Position numbers and translations under genes: made by a program. The notes beneath the pieces were generated by a model, which was not told the DNA's origin, did not search any database, and saw nothing but the letters and a program-made list of their open reading frames with translations. Shown here one piece after another: positions 17,821-27,640 of a stretch of DNA of 30,801 nucleotides. This DNA is from Plantago elongata (taxonomy: Eukaryota; Streptophyta; Magnoliopsida; Lamiales; Plantaginaceae). Where the stretch lies: contig JAYMSP010001566.1 in NCBI GenBank assembly GCA_036897095.1, positions 1 through 30,801 on the forward strand, read 5' to 3'. Position 1 is the stretch's first letter. Each line of letters begins with the position of its first letter.

Positions 17821-20615
17821 GAGGACGGCGATTCGTGAGTTAGTGTGTAAGGAAAAAGTGGGTTTTGTGTGCGTTCAAGAGACTAAATTGGATGTGGTCG
17901 ATAGGAGATTGGCTCGCACCATATGGGGGTAGGTGGAGTGTGAGTGGGTGTTTAGTGGTGCTAATGGGGCGTCGGGGGGGGGGTCTTCTTTGTATATGGG
18001 ATAAGTCGACTTTTGTTAAAGGAGGAGTTGTGGGGGGATGACGGTTTGTTAGGGGTGTCGGGGTTGTGGAATGGGGTTAAAGTTCACATTGTGACGCGTA
18101 TAGTCCGTGTGCTATGGAGGGGACAACATTGTGGGCAGTGTTGGAGGAGCGGATGAGGGGGGAGGAAGAGGACAGGTGGTTCATTTGTGGTGATTTTATT
18201 GTCATCCGTTGCGAGGAGGAGCGGAGAGGGGCGAGTAGGAGGGATAGAAGGCGCGAAATGGAGGAGTAATGAGCTCATCTTCAAATTGCATTTGGTTGAT
18301 CTTCCTTTGGAGCGGAGGAAATTTACGTGGTATAAGGATAATGGTAAAAGTGGGAGTCGATTAGATCGGTTCTTATTGTTTAACGAGTGGTTAGTCAAGT
18401 GGCCTAGTGTGTCGCAGTTTGGGCTGAAACGAAGTGTTTCTAACCATGTAGCGGTCCTCTTGAAAGAAGTGGTGGTGGATTGGGATCCGAAGCCATTCAA
18501 GTTTCTGAACAGGTGGATCAAAGAGAAGGGTTTTAAGGAGATGGTGGTGGCCGAGTGGAACAACTTCGAAGTCACGGGGTGGAGTGGAACATAAAGCAGA
18601 AAATTAGAGAGTGTCATAGGTTGAACTTTGGAAATATAGAGAATCAGATTCACTCTAAATCAGAAGAGGTGGTGGGTTTTTATTTGGACTTAGAGAATGG
18701 GGCGTTGGATGCTGAGTCGGCAGCAAGTAGGAGGGCATTGTGGGACGATTTGGAGAAGCTTTTAGGCTTCAAGGATCGAATCAAGTTTCAGCAGTCGAGG
18801 GTGCGTTGGATTCAGGAGGGCGATGCGAACTCTAAGTTTTTCCACAAGTGTGTGGAGCGTAAAGGTCGTCGTCGAAGTATGATGGGTGTTCGGATCAAGG
18901 GTCAATGGATCGAAGGGGTAGATGCTCTAAAAGGCGGGATTAGTAGGCATTTTGCCTCTCTGTTCGAGGAACAACCGGGGAGCAGCAGCTGGCTCTCAGA
19001 CCATTTGAAGGAGCTTCTGTCCAGGGACAGTCTGGACGGGTCAGCGAGGGCAGATTTGAAGCGTGCTTTCTCGGAAGATGAGATTCGTCGGGCGGTTTGA
19101 AATTGTAGTTTAGATCGTTGTCCCGGTCTGGATGGATTTTCTTTCCTTTTCTTTCGCAGCTTCTGGGAGTTAATGAAGGCGGACATTGTTAAGTTCTTCA
19201 CGGATTTCCATTCCCATGCGAAGTTGGTGAGGGGATTAAATTCGTCTTTCATAATGTTAATTCCTAAGATTTCGAGCCCTGTTGTGATAGAGGAGTACCG
19301 ACCGATTTCGTTGATTGGTGTAGTTTATAAGGTCCTTGCTAAGGTTATGTCGAATCGGATTTCCAAGGTGTTGGATGGTGTCATTTCGGTTAATTAGTCA
19401 ACGTTCATAGGGGATAGGAATATTCTCGATGGGGTGGTGATTACGAATGAAATCGTTTATGAAGCTAGGAAATTGAACAAGAACATGTTCTTATTTAAGA
19501 TTGACTTTGCCAAGGCTTATGATTCGGTTAATTGGTATTTCTTGTTGGAGATGATGAAGGTGTTGGGATTTGGGGACCGATGGTGTGCATGGATGAGGGA
19601 GTGCGTTTCGATAGTGGAGGCTTTGGTCCTTGCCTTTTAGGATGAGGCGTGATTTGAGGCAAGGTGATCCTCTATCTCCGTTCTTGTTCCTTATAGTCGC
19701 GGAGGGATTGAGTAGAATGATGAGGAGAGTAAGTAGGGATGGTTTTTTCACACCTTATCGAGTGGGGTATGCGAGAGTGGAGGTGTCTCACTTGCAGTAT
19801 GCGTATGATTCCACTCTGATTGGCAACGCAACAGTGGAAAATATCGAGGTGGTTAAGTGTGTTTTCGTTGTTTTGAGTGGGTGTCCGGGCTAAAGATCAA
19901 TTTCCAGAAATTTTTTGTGATGGGGGTGGGTGTGGAGGCGGACATACTCGCGGAATTGACAAATATTCTGAATTGCGAGATCGGTTATGTGCCTTTCGAA
20001 TTTTTAGGGATCCCGATTGGTGCCAAACACGGCGATAAGAATGTGTGGAGTATGGTACTGGATAGACTATCATGTCGATTGCGGTTATGGGAGAACAATT
20101 ACCTTTCTTTTGGTGGAAAGCTGGTACTCACAAATGCAGTGTTAATCTCTTTACCTTTATATTTTCTCTCTTTTTTCAAAGCCCCTCTCTCTATTCTTAA
20201 CCTGTTTGAAAGTATTCAACGTCATTTTCTTTGGGGAGGGTCTTTGGGGGTACGAGGAAGTTGTCTTGGTGACAAACATATGGGGGGTTTTAATGTGTCT
20301 TTACTGGGTAAATGGGTGTAGAGGTTCATGTGTGGGGCTCGAGCGTTGTGGATTAGAGTTCTTAGGTCTAAGTATGGGGAGTTCATACATGGTGTGGATA
20401 GGGTGGGGAGTGGTCGGGTGTGGGATAGAGGGTGGTTGTTGTGGTAGAGGGACCTTGTGAAGTGGGTAGGTCGAGGAACTTGGTTTATAGAGGGGTCAAG
20501 GAGACGGATTGGGGATGGGAGGTGTATCCGTTTTTGGGAGGATGTGTGGGTGGATAGAGGAGTTAGGTTGAAGGAGTTGTTCCCCAGATTGTATAGGATG
20601 GTGGGACAGATTGTA
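17821..20615 (+). pseudogene. LINE ORF2 remnant, endonuclease and reverse transcriptase part
   Basis: The endonuclease is recognisable from VCVQETKLD (17867-17893, with the catalytic E) and WFICGDF (about 18179) to FTWYKDNGKSGSRLDRF (18321-18371) and RSVSNHVAVLL. In that last motif the usual SDH is SNH, so a catalytic Asp is lost. The reverse transcriptase follows: FIMLIPKISSP, YRPISLIGVVYKVLAKVMSN (19291-19355), KIDFAKAYDSVNW (19495-19535), LRQGDPLSPFLFL (19653-19693) and LQYAYDSTLIGN (19792-19830). In the last motif the active-site YADD is YAYD. Many stops (e.g. 19098, 19396, 19638) and frameshifts are present. It ends abruptly at FPRLYRM (about 20580-20600), where the TRIM array begins. 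Confidence 0.88.
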
Positions 20616-20841
20616 TAGGCTGCTGCCGACCACTAATGGGCCGAGACCCGGCCCGTTGGGCCGGCAAGGTTACGCATGACTATCCCACCATTCGGTATGA
20701 TATTGTCCGCTTTGTGCCAGAGCTCGCATGGATTTATTTTTGGGTTTCCCCAAAAGGCATCATACCATGAGCGAGTGGGGGACTACATATATACCCTTCA
20801 TCCCTTCCACTTACATGCGATGTGGGATGTTGGACATTACA
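20616..20841 (-). repeat. TRIM LTR copy 1
   Basis: Recognisable from CCGACCACTAATGGGCCGAG to ATGTTGGACATTACA. Its first dozen bases differ from TGTAACGACC, so the junction with the LINE is blurred. Confidence 0.75.
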
Positions 20842-20969
20842 ATCTACCCCCTTAAATTCTCGACGTCCTCATCAAGATTTCTTGGAGGTTGTCCCGAACT
20901 AACCATCCTTGCATGATTCTAGAGGTGGCTCCACCGCCCATACAGTGTAGCACTTTGCCCCGCAATTCT

Positions 20970-21193
20970 TGTAACGACCCAGCCACTAATGAGCCGAGAC
21001 CCGACATGTTGGGCCGACAAGGTTACACATTGTTGTCCCACCACTCGGTACGATATTGTTCGCTTTGGGCCGGTGCCCGCACTAATTTGTTTTTGGGTTT
21101 TCCAAAAGACCTCATACCATGGAAGAGTGGTGGTCTACATATATAACCTTCATCCCTTCCACTCACAAAAGATGTGGGATGTTGTTTATTACA
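20970..21193 (-). repeat. TRIM LTR copy 2
   Basis: TGTAACGACCCAGCCAC to GTTGTTTATTACA, 224 bp. Confidence 0.88.
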
Positions 21194-22060
21194 ATCTACC
21201 TACGTTAAATTCTCGACGTCCTCATCGAGCTTTCTTGGGAGTTGTCCCGGGACCAACCAACGTACATAATTCTAGAGATGGTCCATTTTAAGAAAACTCA
21301 CCTTAAAATCATTCCTTGTCAATTCTCAGATTACCGAGTTCGTGAACAATAGGGTATCGACTAGTAAGAAATAATCTAAGTCCAAGACAACGACCTCCTT
21401 AACCCACAACTCCCACCAGACCAAACCACACGACAAATAAGGACAGAACGAATCAGAGAATTCTCATAAGCAACATGAAACACATTCTTGAAACTAAAAT
21501 AAACAAGTGCACGAACAAACCGATCAACATAACATATCAACCAGAGACACAACAAATCAGTCGAAACAAACACGGACAGACACAAGGTGAAATCTTAAGA
21601 ACTATAACTAGTAGACAAATCAGATTCATCAAGACCACAATAAATAAGGAATGGAGCAACTCGACCTGACAGGAAGAAGAGAAAACAAAGTGTGACGTCT
21701 GAAGGAGGGCACAACGAAGATCGACAGATGAAGCAAAGAAGGTTGATTCCAAAATCAACAAATCCAGTTGACACTTGAATTCCGAACCAGAATTAACACC
21801 AACCACAACAAACAGACACAACGGGTCGAATCCAACATAGACGACAACACACCAACATGGATAGTAACTAAAGATAATGCAAGTAGTACGAACATGGAGA
21901 AACAAAGCCAATCCACAACGGAGAAAATAAATCACAGCAACACAGACAGGATACGATCAAATTCAGTAACATGTAACTCGGTTTCGAAATCAAGAAATTG
22001 GCATAAGACTCAATCAATAAATTGGAAATCAACAACAAGAACTAGCATACCATTCTATCT
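21194..22060 (-). other. Long TRIM internal domain, A/C-rich on the plus strand
   Basis: Its first 100 bp match the other internal segments (ATTCTCGACGTCCTCATCGA, TTGTCCCGGGACCAACC). From about 21290 to 22060 it is unique and strikingly poor in T on the plus strand. This bias opens long but meaningless frames on both strands. The primer-site region next to LTR 3 is degenerate (TGGTATG only). This may be the least deleted version of the element or a captured sequence. Confidence 0.55.
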
Positions 22061-22284
22061 TGTAACGACCCGACCACTAATGGACCAAGACCCGGCCCGT
22101 TGGGCCATCAAGGTTACGCATGATTGTCCCACCACTCGGTATGATATTGTCCGCTTTGGCCTAGAGCCGGCACGAATTTCATTTTTTTTTCCTCAAAAGG
22201 CCTCATACCATAAAAGAGTGGTGGTCTACATATATAACCTTCATCCCTTTTACTCACAAGTGATGTAGGATGTTGGGTATTACA
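22061..22284 (-). repeat. TRIM LTR copy 3
   Basis: TGTAACGACCCGACCAC to GTTGGGTATTACA, 224 bp. Confidence 0.9.
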
Positions 22285-22479
22285 ATCTACCACCCTTAAA
22301 TTCTCGACGTCCTCATTGAGCTTTCTTGGGAGTTGTCCCGGGACCAACCATCCGTGCAGGATTCTAGAGGTGGCCCCTACGGGTCCAAGAGGTGGCTCCC
22401 ACCGCCCATACAGTGAAAAACTTTGCCTCGTATGACACTTAGTTCCCGCAATTCTGTATAATCCCGCTTTGTTAGCATT

Positions 22480-22684
22480 TGTAACGACCCGACAACTAAT
22501 GGGCCGACAAGGTTTACGCATGACTGTCCCTCCACTCTGTATGATATTGTCCGCTTTGTGCTAGAGCTCGCTGAATTTGTTTTTGGGTTTCCACAAAAGG
22601 CCTCATACCATGAGAGAGTGGTTGTCTACATAAATACCTTTCATCCCTTCCACTCACATGCGATGTGGGATGTTGGATATTACA
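22480..22684 (-). repeat. TRIM LTR copy 4
   Basis: TGTAACGACCCGACAAC to GTTGGATATTACA. At 205 bp it lacks the segment with GACCCGGCCCGTTG present in the others. Confidence 0.88.
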
Positions 22685-22691
22685 ATCTACT

Positions 22692-22707
22692 CCCCCCCCC
22701 CCCCCCA
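22692..22707. repeat. Poly-C run
   Basis: A homopolymer of about 16 C within the TRIM internal segment, a site of slippage or assembly uncertainty. Confidence 0.8.
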
Positions 22708-22868
22708 CCAAAACTCGACGTCGTCCTTGTCCTTTCTTGGGGGTTGTCCCGGGACCAACCATCCGTGCAGGATTCTAGAGGTGGCTCGCACCGTCCATAA
22801 TGTGTAGCACTTTGCCCCGCATGACACTTAGGTCCCGCAATTCTGGATAGTCCCGCTCTGATACAATT

Positions 22869-23092
22869 TTTAACGACCCGACCACTAACGGACCAAGACC
22901 CGACCTGTTGCGCCGGTAGGGTTACGCATGACTGTCCCACCACTCGGTATGATATTGTCCGCTTTGGGCCGGAGTCCGCAAGGATTATTTTTGGGTTTCC
23001 CCAAAAGACCTCATACCATAGAAGAGTGATGGTCTACATATATACCCTTCATCCCTTCCACTCACAAGCGATGTGGGATGTTGGTTATTACA
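22869..23092 (-). repeat. TRIM LTR copy 5
   Basis: Begins TTTAACGACCCGACCAC (mutated first bases) and ends GTTGGTTATTACA directly at the resumed LINE sequence. The primer site lies just left, at about 22856-22867. Confidence 0.88.
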
Positions 23093-23640
23093 CACGAGGC
23101 CGACGTTATCAATTGCAAGATTTGTGATGCGGATGTCATCAAATCTACTACTCATTTGTTCTTAGAATGTAGGTTTGCGGTGAGAGTGTGGGAGTTGGTT
23201 GGTGCTTGGCTCGATCGATCAGTCCAGCAAGGTACAAATGTTGGCACTTCACTCTCGTTGTTTTATGGTTTGGTTTCGGTTGGCTCAAGAAGTCGATGGG
23301 TATCTCTGTCGCATTGTATAATTTGGTGTATGTAGAGAGCTAGAAATGAGAAATTGTTCGGGGGTCCTGGGGTTCCTCCTTGCGAGGTGTTTCACCAAAT
23401 TCAGCAGGTGTCTTGGAGCTGGGTAATGGGTAAGAAAGTTGTGATGTCTTCCTACACCATTTTCAATTGGTTGTTGTGTCCTTTGGGTGCTGCTGATTTC
23501 CGACTGGGGGCTTACGGATCTGCTAGGAGTTAGTTGGATTTCGTTAAGTGGCCTGGGTATTACTTTTTGCGTCATTTTATTGATTGGGGTTGGACTTTTG
23601 TAGCTCAATGCTGCTTGTGGTGTGGTGGGATGTCTTAATG
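23093..23640 (+). pseudogene. LINE ORF2 remnant, C-terminal zf-RVT part
   Basis: The frame resumes with CKICDADVIKSTTHLFLECR, then FAVRVWELVGAW, the CxxC...HxxxxC zinc-binding motif of the plant LINE zf-RVT domain. It continues through a stop at 23335 into RARNEKLF...FHQIQQVSWSW, as expected for the C-terminus. About 100 or more residues that normally join FPRLYR to this domain are absent on both sides of the TRIM array. Confidence 0.82.
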
Positions 23641-24021
23641 GTAAATCACCTCTTGATTCTTCCTTTCTTGCTAAAGGGGTATTTAATCATTTTGGATTGG
23701 TGAGTGCTCATATTACTCTTGGCTCGGTCCCTTAGGGGATGAGACATGCTAGACGAGGGAGTGGGCAAACTTATCATCTCGCTATATCATGGGTCATTGT
23801 GAGGTAGGAAGGTCTGGTTTCTTTTGGTAGGGTGAGGTCTGATGTAGCCTGGGGGCTAGAGGTGGTTCGGTGTTTTTGCGGTTTTTTGATGTCGATTTTT
23901 TTTCTTGACTGTATTTCCTAGCTTGCATTTGTACTTGTGGTTCACTTCGTCCGGGTTCGAACACTTCTTGTGATCGTATTCGGTGCGTTTTTTCTTAATA
24001 TATTTAACTTCTTAAAAAAAA
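23641..24021 (+). other. LINE 3' untranslated region and poly(A)
   Basis: Non-coding tail ending TTCTTAATATATTTAACTTC plus nine A residues, adjacent to the right target duplication. Confidence 0.8.
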
Positions 24022-24037
24022 AGATGTATTGTTATAT
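24022..24037. repeat. Right target-site duplication of the LINE
   Basis: AGATGTATTGTTATAT, the partner of 15568-15583. Confidence 0.85.
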
Positions 24038-24375
24038 TTTTACGAGTCAATATTATAGTTTTAAGCATCAATACTAATGTCTTAAGCTTGTGTGTGTTTC
24101 ATGATTTTTTTGATTCAATTTTCATAATTTGATTTATAAAAACTTTCAGATCTAGTAGCTATATTGTTCAAATTCACAAAGATTAATTATAGTAAAAAGG
24201 AAGATTTTCCTAACATATAAGAAAATTCGGTTTTATAAAAAAAAATCGGCAGAAACACTCAAAAACCGATTATTATTCTTTGTATAAATTCCTAAATAAC
24301 AATACATTCTCTTACAATAATTTACAAAACTCAACAATCATTCTCTCTCTACAAAAAAATCCTAGAGAGAGAAAC

Positions 24376-24501
24376 ATGCAAACCCCTCCATCTCCCCCCC
24401 TCCTTCCTCCTCCCTCCCTCCACCTATCCCTCCGCCGGAGAACGAAACCGCCGCCACCCTCAATCCGCCGGATTCAATTTCTCCGGAGCAATCGAATATA
24501 A
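24376..24501 (+). other. Leader ORF of E2
   Basis: A 41-codon Pro/Arg-rich frame (starting MQTPPSPPLLPPPSLHLSLR) after a CT-rich leader about 90 bp from the TATA box. Composition alone could explain it; no homologue is visible in E1 or E0. Low coding confidence. Confidence 0.25.
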
Positions 24502-24789
24502 CGATCAATTTATCTCTCTATCTCTCTAGTTTCACCGGATTTATGTCGGATCTTGTGGGATTTTCACCGGATTTTCAAATTCAATTGCTATAAAATTCAA
24601 ATCAACAAATTCATCTTGTTCTTTTCATTAAATTCTCAACCGGAAGTGAAATTTGACCTTTTAGTTGTTATTTTTCCTGATTTTACGATCTCACGTTTCC
24701 AGATCTGGTTTTAGATCTGAAGTCTGATTTCAGATTTGAAAATCGTACAGTGAAATCGAATTTCGTAATCCGGCAATTTGTTATGGTTT

Positions 24790-25690
24790 AAAGAGTCGGT
24801 GTTATAGTTGTAAGTGTCGTTGTGATAGTTTTACCTTCTGTTTATGAATAAATCTGTTTTAGTTTTAAGAATCGTTGTTATAGTTTCAGACCTATCAATG
24901 TTGTTTTGAGTAGCAACGTTAGTGTTTTTAACATTTGACGTTTTAATTTTTGCAAATGTTTTGTTATAATTGTAAGAGACATTGTTATAGTTTCAGATTA
25001 TGGTTTTAAGTACTAATATTGTAGTTTTTAGCCTGGGTTGAATGTTTCTGCATGTTATTGATTAAACGCAAATGTTATAGTTTCAAGATCTATTATTGTA
25101 CATTTAAGAAATAACGTTGGTATTTTTTTTGCCTATGATGAAATATTTATTATTTAAAATTTTAAAATGCTTTGTTATAGTTTTAAAAGGCATTGTTATA
25201 CTATTATGTGTTAAGAATCAAATTTGTTGTCTTTAACTTGTTGCATGCATGTATGGTTAATTATAGTTTTAAAAGGTGTTTTTGTGATTTTAGGGTGCAC
25301 TGTCATTGTTAATATTACTATACATATCTTATTTTGAGTAGCTACATGTTATTGTTTAGCGCATATGTTATAGTCGTAAGACATATTGTTGTAATAAACA
25401 ATGAACATTAGTTTTTTAGCTTCGTCGAAATATTTATGATTTATGAATTTGCAAATATTTTGTTATACTTTTAAGAGGAACATTTATAATTTTATGTATT
25501 AATGTCACTGTTTTTAGCTTGTGTTGCGTGTTCCTGCTTTGTTATAGTTCTAAAATGCATTGTTATGGTTTTACGCATCAATGTTATTATTTTTTGCATG
25601 TGTTGCACATTTCTTCTTTGTTTCTAAGTACCAATATGATAGTTTTAATGAGAGTTGTTATGACTTTACTAAAGTTAGTGAATGTTTTAT
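24790..25690 (+). repeat. Degenerate array of about 21-bp units (GTTATAGTTTTAAG family), E2
   Basis: Repeated variants of GTTATAGTTTTAAGANNCATT. Every few units a longer unit GTTACTGTTTTTAGCTTGTG, then TTGCATGTTTCTGC, occurs, giving a higher-order period near 100 bp. Confidence 0.72.
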
Positions 25691-25694
25691 GCAG

Positions 25695-25863
25695 GTGTTG
25701 TGATGACACCAAGTTGAATGATAGGTCTCTCAAAGTTATCAATGCAATATCGAAGCAACAAGCACATGCAATAAGATATAGAAAACTGAAGGTCACCAAG
25801 TTTGATTGGAAAAATAAGTTTATTTTAGCAAGTCAATGTATTTGCATAAAAAATGTCGAATAA
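25695..25863 (+). other. Candidate terminal exon of E2
   Basis: Directly after TTTATGCAG an open frame reads NDRSLKVINAISKQQ...KFDWKNKF to a stop at 25861. The E1 counterpart at 27187-27350 reads DMSLKCVAAVLKQQ in the same register, sharing SLK, A and KQQ. This hints at a common ancestral coding exon. No domain recognised. Confidence 0.4.
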
Positions 25864-26024
25864 ACATTTATTGTAATTTTTCTCCGAGAATAGATGTTTC
25901 AAAATATTTTGATTGTTAAATGTTCAAGTAGCTTATTTTAAGCTTGTTTATTGTTGTTTTGATTTCTTATTTGGAACTTTTAGACTTGTTTAATAGTTGT
26001 TTAGTTAATGTATTAGATTGTCAC

Positions 26025-26260
26025 TTTAAACTATAACAAAATAAAAATAAAAATATCATGTAGGTCTTTAAAACTATCACACTATATGTTTAAAAATTAA
26101 AAAAAGAGGATAAAACTATAACTGAAAACATACATTGCCGACACATTAAAACTGTTTTATAATCTCTTAAAAGCTAACAAAATACATTAAAACTATAACT
26201 GAAACTTTCAATATTAAAAACTTAAAATCATAACATAACCTATTAAAATCATAATGAAAA
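26025..26260 (-). repeat. Inverse-orientation array, E2 3' part
   Basis: Variants of CATTAAAACTATAACTGAAA, the complement of the left arrays. Motif polarity flips after the short open segment. Confidence 0.6.
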
Positions 26261-26499
26261 ATGTGTGTCTCGATGGTTTTTTAAGAAACTCGGCCGGTCA
26301 GATTTTAAAATCTAAAAACCGTGAAGAATAAAAAAAAAGAACCATGACTTTCCTATATTTTAGAAAAATCATCCCTTTTCTAAGACTTTGCCATTTACAA
26401 ATCCACAACGATGAACATGCTTACTCGCCAGATCTAGAAATCATTCATGACAATATGTTCATGTCTGAAAATTAAATCTGTACGTACCTTACTGTTTTA

Positions 26500-27085
26500 A
26501 CAATCACTTTTATAGTTTTTAGTTTGTGTTACATAATCCTGCTATGTTATAGTTTTAAGATACATTGATATATTTTTAAGAGTCACTGTTGTAGTTTTAA
26601 ACATCAATATTATTGTGTTTAGGTTGTGTTGCATGTTTCTGTCCATTATAATTTAAAGAGGCATTGTTGTTGCTTTAAAAGACTATATTATGAGTTTATG
26701 TATCAATATTACTGTTTTTAGTTTGCGTTGCATGTTTTTGCTATACTATAGTTTTAAGAGTCATTGATATAGTTTTATAAGACATTGTTATTGTTTTAAG
26801 CATCTATTTTATTGTTTTTAGCTCATGTTGTATTTTTCTGTTTTGTTTACTGTGTGTAGCTCGATTCGCATTATTATGTTTCGTTATAATTTTAAGAATC
26901 ATTATTATAGTTTTAAAATACATTGTTATTATTTTAAGAATTAATATTATTAATTTAACTCGTGTGTCATGTTTCTGATTTGTTATAGTTATAAGAGGCA
27001 TTGTTATTGTCTTAGAAGACACTGTTATAATTTGAAGAATCAATGTTACTCTTTTTCTTAGCTTGTGTTTCATGTTCATATTTTT
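26500..27085 (+). repeat. GTTATAGTTTTAAG-family array, E1
   Basis: Same unit and higher-order pattern as in E2, for example at 26550, 26750, 26890 and 26985. Confidence 0.72.
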
Positions 27086-27159
27086 TTATTTTTTTATTTT
27101 TTTAAAAACACAACTGTGATAGTTATAATAAGAATCGTTATTTTTTAACTTTTAATCAG

Positions 27160-27350
27160 GGGCTGCTGATAACATCGCGGGTTTGATGGATATGTCTCTC
27201 AAATGTGTCGCTGCAGTATTGAAGCAGCAAACAATGGAGTGTTCAAGTTCACCAACAAATTTAATCATAACAACTCTGTTTGTAATAATTGAATGTTGCA
27301 TCACCAATATTGTAATAATTGAATGTTGCAAGTAGCTTATTTTAAACTTG
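27160..27350 (+). other. Candidate terminal exon of E1
   Basis: Follows TTTAATCAG. ATG at 27187 opens MDMSLKCVAAVLKQQTMECS and continues to a TAG near 27350. It contains a direct repeat of TGTAATAATTGAATGTTGCA at about 27280 and 27309. Homologous to the E2 segment at 25695-25863. Confidence 0.35.
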
Positions 27351-27424
27351 TTTATTGATGTTTTAATGGTATACATGAAATTTTTAGACTTATTTATTGT
27401 TGGTATACTAATATTAAAGTGTGA

Positions 27425-27640
27425 CTTACACTATAACAAATTATCTTATAACTATCATCTAACTCATTAAAACCATCATACTATCGATTAAATATTTAAC
27501 AAATGAGGTTAAACAATAATTGAAATATACAATACTGACGCATTAAAACCATCACATTATTTATTATAATGAATATACGTAAACTGTAACTGTAACTTTA
27601 AATCCTAACAACTCAAAACCATAACATAATCTATTATAAC
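27425..27640 (-). repeat. Inverse-orientation array, E1 3' part
   Basis: Variants of CATTAAAACCATCA and AACTATAAC, polarity opposite to 26500-27085, ending next to the right terminal repeat. Confidence 0.55.

Larger units (their letters stand above)
20616..23092 (-). mobile_element. TRIM retrotransposon concatemer (five LTRs, four internal domains)
   Basis: Five direct LTR copies of about 224 bp alternate with internal segments of 128, 867, 195 and 184 bp. On the minus strand each LTR starts TGTAAT (seen at right as ATTACA) and ends GTTACA. A purine tract of the type TTTAAGGGGGTAGAT precedes the LTR start, and a primer site TTGTATCAGAGC (one mismatch from the initiator Met tRNA site) follows LTR 5. 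No protein is encoded. The array interrupts LINE ORF2. This family is not Cassandra; I see no 5S-like block. Confidence 0.85.
15584..24021 (+). mobile_element. L1-type LINE, complete at both ends but dead
   Basis: A 16-bp target duplication flanks the element, which ends in TTAATATATTTAACTTCTT plus poly(A), a usual plant L1 3' end. It carries ORF1 (RRM and DUF4283-like) and ORF2 (endonuclease, reverse transcriptase, zf-RVT), all with stops and frameshifts. Without the TRIM array it is about 6 kb, the normal length. It was inserted into E1. Confidence 0.92.
24180..26397 (+). mobile_element. Repeat-bodied element E2 inserted into E1
   Basis: Flanked by CAAATTCACAA (24169-24179) and CAAATCCACAA (26398-26408), an 11-bp repeat with one mismatch, close to the 9-bp duplication usual for MULEs. 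The ends are imperfect inverted repeats: AAAAAGGAAGATTTTCC...ACATATAAGAAAATTC, versus GAAAAGGGATGATTTTTC...AAATATAGGAAAGTC from the right. The body has a TATA box (24283-24290), a CT-rich leader, an ATG at 24376, arrays, an acceptor at 25694, a short open segment, then inverse arrays. The MULE assignment is an inference. Confidence 0.6.

Noticed and set aside
21537-22268. Coding frames of 132 and 166 residues on opposite strands
   Set aside because: Both follow from the extreme strand skew of the block, overlap each other, and show no domain; one runs into an LTR.
25519-25863. 114-residue protein
   Set aside because: The first half is repeat array and crosses the likely acceptor at 25694; only the second half may be an exon.
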